A DNA stretch of 64,000 bases, from contig PAIP01000062.1 of assembly GCA_002704915.1 (NCBI GenBank), positions 176,103-240,102 on the forward strand, given 5' to 3'. Under the pieces are notes generated by a model. It was not told where the DNA came from. It searched no databases and saw only the letters and a program-made list of their open reading frames with translations. This document shows positions 61,781 through 64,000 of the stretch, piece after piece. The translations under genes were made by a program, and so were the position numbers. How positions within the stretch are numbered: the stretch's first letter is position 1; each line of letters opens with the position of its first letter. The DNA is from Parvularcula sp. GTDB taxonomy: Bacteria > Pseudomonadota > Alphaproteobacteria > Caulobacterales > Parvularculaceae.

Positions 61781-63148
61781 ATGAGCGCGTTTTCAGATAG
61801 GCACTTGCGTCTCCTGCTGGCCGGCGCAGTGATGATCGCGGCGATCGCCGCCGCGCTTGTCTTCAGCGGCGTCGTTCCGCCTTATTATGAGCGTCAATTT
61901 GACGATGAAGATTTCGGTCCCGCTGTCCTCCATTTAAGGCTCGCCGATTTCGATGATCTGTCCGGCTGGCTGCAGGACGATCCGGGTCCCGCGCTGGAGG
62001 CGTTTGTCCGGTCCTGCGAGCGGTTCGAGGCAATGCCGCCGGACGCTCCCGCCAATCCCCTTGAAAATCTGGGCTTTGATGACCCGGAGCTGACGCTGTC
62101 GGGCGCGGTCGCCGACTGGTTGCGCCCTTGCGCCGAGGCGCGCGCGCTCCTCGTCAGCGCCTATTCTGACCCTGGCGGCCGGAGGGGCGCATTGCGCGCG
62201 TTTTTCGAATTTCATTTCACGCCGGTCGAGATCGCTACATTGCGCGAGCCGCTGCCTGATGGACCCGCGCGGCGCGCCGATCCGAAAATAGACAAAATGG
62301 GCGTCTTCACCGGTTATTTCGAACCGGTTTACGATGCCTCGCGTGCGCCGACGGAAGATCATACGGCGCCCGTTCTTCCGCGTCCGGACGATCTCGTTGA
62401 AGTCGAGCTCGGCCGGTTTCGCGATGCTTTGAAGGGGGAGCGCATTGCCGGCCGCGTCGAAAACGGCCGGCTGGTGCCCTATGCTGCGCGCGCCGAGATT
62501 GAGGCCGCCGATCGCGCAGGCCTTGCTCCCCTCGCCTGGCTCGATCCCAACGACCTCTTCTTTTTGCAGATACAAGGCTCGGGCCGCCTGGTCTTTGAAG
62601 ACGGCTCCGCCATGCGTGTTGGCTACGCCGCGCAGAACGGTCATCTTTATACGGCGATCGGACGTGTCATGGTGGATCGGGGGATCATGCCGCTCGAAGA
62701 CGTGACCATGCAGTCGATCCGCGGCTGGCTCGCCAGCGCGGCGCCTCAAGCCGCGCAAAATCTGCGGGAGCAGAACGCCTCCTATGTTTATTTCCGGTCC
62801 CTCGACGAGGTCGATCCGGCTCTGGGGCCCTTGGGCGCGCAAGGTGCGCCATTGACTCCCGGTCGCTCGCTTGCCGTCGACCGGCGCTATCACGCTCTCG
62901 GCGCGCCGGTCTGGGTCGATATCGAACGGGTGGAGGCCGATGGGCAGGAGCAGATCCGACGGTTGATGATCGCTCAGGACACAGGCGGCGCCATCAAGGG
63001 CCCCGTGCGCGGGGACGTCTTCTGGGGCTCGGGCGATGAGGCCGGGGCGATCGCCGGGGCCATGAACGCGGAGGGCCGGATGACGGTGCTTCTGCCCCGC
63101 CGTCTTGCCGAGTGCCTGCCCCGGAAATATCTGCGGAATGCGTCGTGA
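61781..63148 (+). CDS. mltA: Membrane-bound lytic murein transglycosylase A
   Basis: A 455-residue peptidoglycan enzyme that makes 1,6-anhydromuropeptides. N-terminal signal-anchor (LLLAGAVMIAAIAAALVFSG). The MltA domain motif MGVFTGYFEPVYDAS is at about 174-188 and the C-terminal 3D domain has QDTGGAIKGPVRGDVFWGSG with Asp400. The catalytic Asp is in this 3D segment. Its products fit the AmpG permease in the window. The stop overlaps the smr GTG start (GTGA), so the two are coupled. Confidence 0.94.
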   Translation: MSAFSDRHLRLLLAGAVMIAAIAAALVFSGVVPPYYERQFDDEDFGPAVLHLRLADFDDLSGWLQDDPGPALEAFVRSCERFEAMPPDAPANPLENLGFDDPELTLSGAVADWLRPCAEARALLVSAYSDPGGRRGALRAFFEFHFTPVEIATLREPLPDGPARRADPKIDKMGVFTGYFEPVYDASRAPTEDHTAPVLPRPDDLVEVELGRFRDALKGERIAGRVENGRLVPYAARAEIEAADRAGLAPLAWLDPNDLFFLQIQGSGRLVFEDGSAMRVGYAAQNGHLYTAIGRVMVDRGIMPLEDVTMQSIRGWLASAAPQAAQNLREQNASYVYFRSLDEVDPALGPLGAQGAPLTPGRSLAVDRRYHALGAPVWVDIERVEADGQEQIRRLMIAQDTGGAIKGPVRGDVFWGSGDEAGAIAGAMNAEGRMTVLLPRRLAECLPRKYLRNAS

Positions 63149-63897
63149 GCCGGCGTCGTTTCGATAATCGGGGCCTCACGGGGGAGGAAGAGGCGCTGTG
63201 GCGCAAGGCCATGCGCGATGTTGCTCCTTACGGGCGTAGAAAGCCTTCTGCGGAAAAGATCGTTTCGGGGGCGCATCATGATGCCGTGGAGCCGTCAAAG
63301 CCCGCCTCACGGCTCCTGAAGCCGCGCCAGACGGCAGGTTCGAAGCCGGCGCGCCATGCTGAAGCGCTGGCCCCGCGCCGCCAACATCCTTTTGCCTCGG
63401 GCGATCCGCGCCTCGACAAGCTCGCGCGCCGCGGGCGGCTGGCTATCGATGGAGTGCTCGATCTGCACGGCCATTCCCAGCGCACCGCCGAGGCGGCGCT
63501 GAAGCGGTTCGTGACAGCGCGCCATGCGGAGGGCGCGCGTTGTCTTCTCGTGATCACGGGCAAGGGCGCGTCCGACATGGCTCCGTCTCGCGGCTTGGAC
63601 GGACCCGGCGGCCGCGGCGTGTTGCGGGCCCGGCTTTCGGACTGGCTTGCCGAGCCGCCTTTGCGCGGGCTCGTTTCCCGGGCGGCCCCCGCCCATCCGC
63701 GCCATGGCGGCGGCGGGGCGGTCTATCTTTTCCTCACGCGCACACCATTTGGACGCGCATATATATATTTAAGCACCAATGCGTGGCGGAGCCTCCAACA
63801 GTACAATCACTCTGGCACTTGCAAGCGGACAACTGTACGAAGGGCCGGATGCCAGGTGAGCACAAGGCTTAGCGCGGTACATCCTGAGAGCAAGTAG
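63145..63897 (+). CDS. Smr domain protein with an abnormal C-terminal extension
   Basis: 250 residues from GTG 63145. A basic N-terminal stretch leads to the Smr (MutS2-type nicking endonuclease-like) domain: LDLHGHSQRTAEAALKRFV, CLLVITGKG and HPRHGGGGAVYLFL. In relatives the protein ends a few residues after YLFL-type motif. Here another 45 residues follow (from FGRAYIYLSTN to the end), with unrelated composition, and overlap the convergent MFS gene on the other strand by 91 bases. The original stop was probably lost at a rearrangement near 63,740-63,800. Confidence 0.8.
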   Translation: MSRRRFDNRGLTGEEEALWRKAMRDVAPYGRRKPSAEKIVSGAHHDAVEPSKPASRLLKPRQTAGSKPARHAEALAPRRQHPFASGDPRLDKLARRGRLAIDGVLDLHGHSQRTAEAALKRFVTARHAEGARCLLVITGKGASDMAPSRGLDGPGGRGVLRARLSDWLAEPPLRGLVSRAAPAHPRHGGGGAVYLFLTRTPFGRAYIYLSTNAWRSLQQYNHSGTCKRTTVRRAGCQVSTRLSAVHPESK

Positions 63898-64000
63898 AAA
63901 GTGAAGGGCGGCAGCCACTCGATAGTGGCGGCATAGACGGCGTTAAACACCAGCGGACCAAAGACACCCATTGCCGTCTGCAGCGTCGCGCGCAGCCCCA
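63807..64000 (-). CDS. C-terminal fragment of an MFS transporter
   Basis: The gene runs off the right edge; the visible 64 residues start at the edge and stop at 63807-63809. LRATLQTAMGVFGPLVFNAV, YAATIEWLPPFTFYLLSGCT and ALSLVLTWHPALRTV are typical of the last two helices of TetA-like/TCR MFS transporters (a GPLVFNAVY and FYLLSG pattern). Substrate cannot be given. AT-rich DNA (GCATATATATATTTAAG, about 63757-63773) separates it from the Smr core. Confidence 0.68.
   Translation of the reverse strand, partial: GLRATLQTAMGVFGPLVFNAVYAATIEWLPPFTFYLLSGCTALSLVLTWHPALRTVVRLQVPE

Noticed and set aside
1..64000. Search for CRISPR arrays, insertion sequences, integrases, rRNA and tRNA genes
   Set aside because: No regularly spaced repeats, transposase or integrase motifs, or structural-RNA signatures were seen. 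The accessory-looking 19-31 kb part is ordinary metabolic genes.

Overview
The window reads as the replication-origin region of an alphaproteobacterial chromosome. It is GC-rich and densely packed. It carries the alphaproteobacterial origin set (PPRP/DUF299-maf-aroE-coaE facing hemE-hemJ, then rho, mnmE, mnmG, rsmG, parA, parB, holA, lptE, leuS). It also carries two cell-cycle or envelope regulators typical of the class: a CckA-type hybrid kinase and a CenR-like response regulator. The layout recalls Caulobacterales, Parvularculales and Hyphomonadaceae; I cannot name a genus from sequence alone.

Layout. 1-7.6 kb: a methyltransferase fragment, a membrane protein joining a TIR-like domain to a formylglycine-generating-enzyme fold, ComM, a soluble hybrid histidine kinase, an AmpG muropeptide permease and a small lipoprotein. 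7.7-11.7 kb: a PfkB/adenosine kinase, then the leftward operon PPRP-maf-aroE-coaE. 11.67-12.09 kb: a 421-bp gap that is very probably the chromosomal origin, with a perfect CtrA site, four GANTC sites, DnaA-box-like 9-mers and an AT-rich stretch. 12.1-19 kb: hemE-hemJ, two small exported or lipid-anchored proteins, rho, gamma-glutamyltransferase and an amidohydrolase-like protein. 19-31.8 kb is accessory metabolism: cytochrome bd oxidase with a 52-residue DUF2474 subunit, GST, an Acg-like nitroreductase with MarR, a membrane LuxR/VOC/DUF4199 group, a frameshifted GST, a GDPD lipoprotein, a quinone oxidoreductase and an amino acid permease.

31.9-39.6 kb is the centromere region: mnmE, a VPLPA-CTERM protein, mnmG, rsmG, parA and parB, with seven parS sites between 33.06 and 37.24 kb, five of them inside coding sequence. 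39.6-51.5 kb: a STAS-like protein, TrkH, holA-lptE-leuS, a DUF3576 lipoprotein, a porin, a VOC lipoprotein, a ThiE-like protein, YggS, CenR-like and ArsC. 51.5-56.3 kb: PQQ sugar dehydrogenase, an Fe-S photolyase, SDR, a DUF302 lipoprotein and a patatin-like protein. 56.5-63.9 kb: cckA, dnaQ, secB, fxsA, a Tim44-like protein, mltA and smr. The last six are the second half of the origin block that in many alphaproteobacteria follows coaE directly, so an inversion around the origin has probably split it. The right edge enters an MFS transporter gene that runs into an abnormal smr 3' end.

No rRNA, tRNA, CRISPR array, transposase or integrase was recognised. All assignments come from reading motifs; no database search was run.
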